Positions 63,902 through 64,000 of a stretch of DNA of 64,000 nt are shown here, piece after piece; position 1 is the first letter of the stretch; each line of letters opens with the position of its first letter. Made by a program: the position numbers and the translations under genes. Below the pieces are notes generated by a model. That model ran no database searches. It worked only from the letters and a program-made list of their open reading frames with translations, and was not told the origin of the DNA. Location: contig NZ_CANKXK010000005.1 of assembly GCF_947487605.1 (NCBI RefSeq), positions 230,060 to 294,059 of the forward strand, in the 5' to 3' direction. This DNA comes from an uncultured Algibacter sp. GTDB lineage: Bacteria; Bacteroidota; Bacteroidia; Flavobacteriales; Flavobacteriaceae.

Positions 63902-64000
63902 GAGACTGTCTAAAAAGTCTTTATAGGCACTTTCAGAAGTAAGTTGATTTATAAAAATAGAATAAAAAAACTCAGCAAAGTTTTACAAAAACGAGCTGAG
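63902..64000. mobile_element. Start of an element sharing its end with the 29947-30074 repeat, cut by the window
   Basis: GAGACTGTCTAAAAAGT (63902-63918) matches 29946-29962 at 16 of 17 bases. The sequence between here and the window edge is AT-rich, contains no frame I trust, and ends with CTCAGC ... GCTGAG, a short inverted pair. It could be the end of an insertion sequence or another MITE; the window ends before this can be judged. Confidence 0.4.

Noticed and set aside
1..64000. CRISPR arrays, complete insertion sequences, toxin-antitoxin or restriction systems
   Set aside because: I looked for regular spaced repeats, transposase or nuclease gene clusters and found none; the DUF4268 protein alone is not evidence of a defence system.

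Overview
The window is a stretch of chromosome from a marine-type member of the Flavobacteriaceae (phylum Bacteroidota). The evidence is low G+C, promoters of the TAnnTTTG class with no Shine-Dalgarno sequences, a type IX secretion sorting domain at 61414-63174, a TonB-dependent receptor with a carboxypeptidase-like N-terminal domain, GIN-domain and CCC-motif proteins, and frequent TTG starts. I cannot name the genus or species from the sequence. About 57 protein genes, three tRNA genes, one probable 6S RNA and one candidate structured RNA are visible. Almost all the genes are core chromosomal genes; there is no prophage, CRISPR array, complete insertion sequence or recognisable defence island.

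Layout. 160-11104: smpB, a secreted S15 peptidase, pcm, an Idh-type oxidoreductase, 3-hydroxyacyl-CoA dehydrogenase, a YggS-type PLP protein, a DEDDh exonuclease fused to a GIY-YIG domain, a potassium channel, miaA and a GNAT enzyme. 11101-16270 (minus): a topoisomerase IV operon, parE - 47-codon basic protein - small membrane protein - parC. 16396-25032: an EamA transporter, a lipoprotein, an S41 peptidase, three methyltransferases, a ZIP transporter, a DUF4268 protein and an AI-2E transporter. 25074-25729 (minus): tRNA-Arg(TCT), tRNA-Pro(TGG) and tRNA-Ser(GCT), with a broken GIY-YIG gene and a decayed second tRNA-Pro copy between the last two. 25829-36706: PgpH-like HD phosphohydrolase, thiolase, NlpC/P60 peptidase, TPR protein plus gyrA, and clpC. 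36824-38701: ECF sigma factor, single-TM protein and GIN-domain protein. 38758-49251: lipoproteins, transporter, M48 peptidase, msrB, DinB-like protein, NDH-2, lpdA, aroQ and two outer-membrane barrels. 49402-54647: xerD, rny, 6S RNA, zapA with a coiled-coil partner, and an M23 peptidase. 54660-63874: TonB-dependent receptor, double-DTG aspartyl protease, cysteine desulfurase, Asp-rich lipoprotein, Smr protein, T9SS cargo and small membrane proteins.

The genes mostly serve general cell functions: DNA topology (gyrA, parC, parE), ribosome rescue and tRNA/rRNA modification (smpB, miaA, the THUMP methyltransferase), RNA turnover (rny), division (zapA, xerD), proteostasis (clpC, msrB, pcm), envelope biogenesis (M23, NlpC, OmpA-like barrels, TonB receptor) and fatty-acid/ketone-body chemistry (3-hydroxyacyl-CoA dehydrogenase, thiolase). 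The most unusual material is between genes. It comprises the decayed GIY-YIG/tRNA-Pro tandem unit (25242-25640), a folded intergenic element at 20551-20714 that resembles what I recall of the Flavo-1 RNA, a 128-bp MITE-like element at 29947-30074 whose end recurs at 63902, and several REP-like inverted repeats. I found no convincing entirely new multi-gene system. The best candidates for something undescribed are the tiny basic protein and the membrane protein inside the topoisomerase IV operon.
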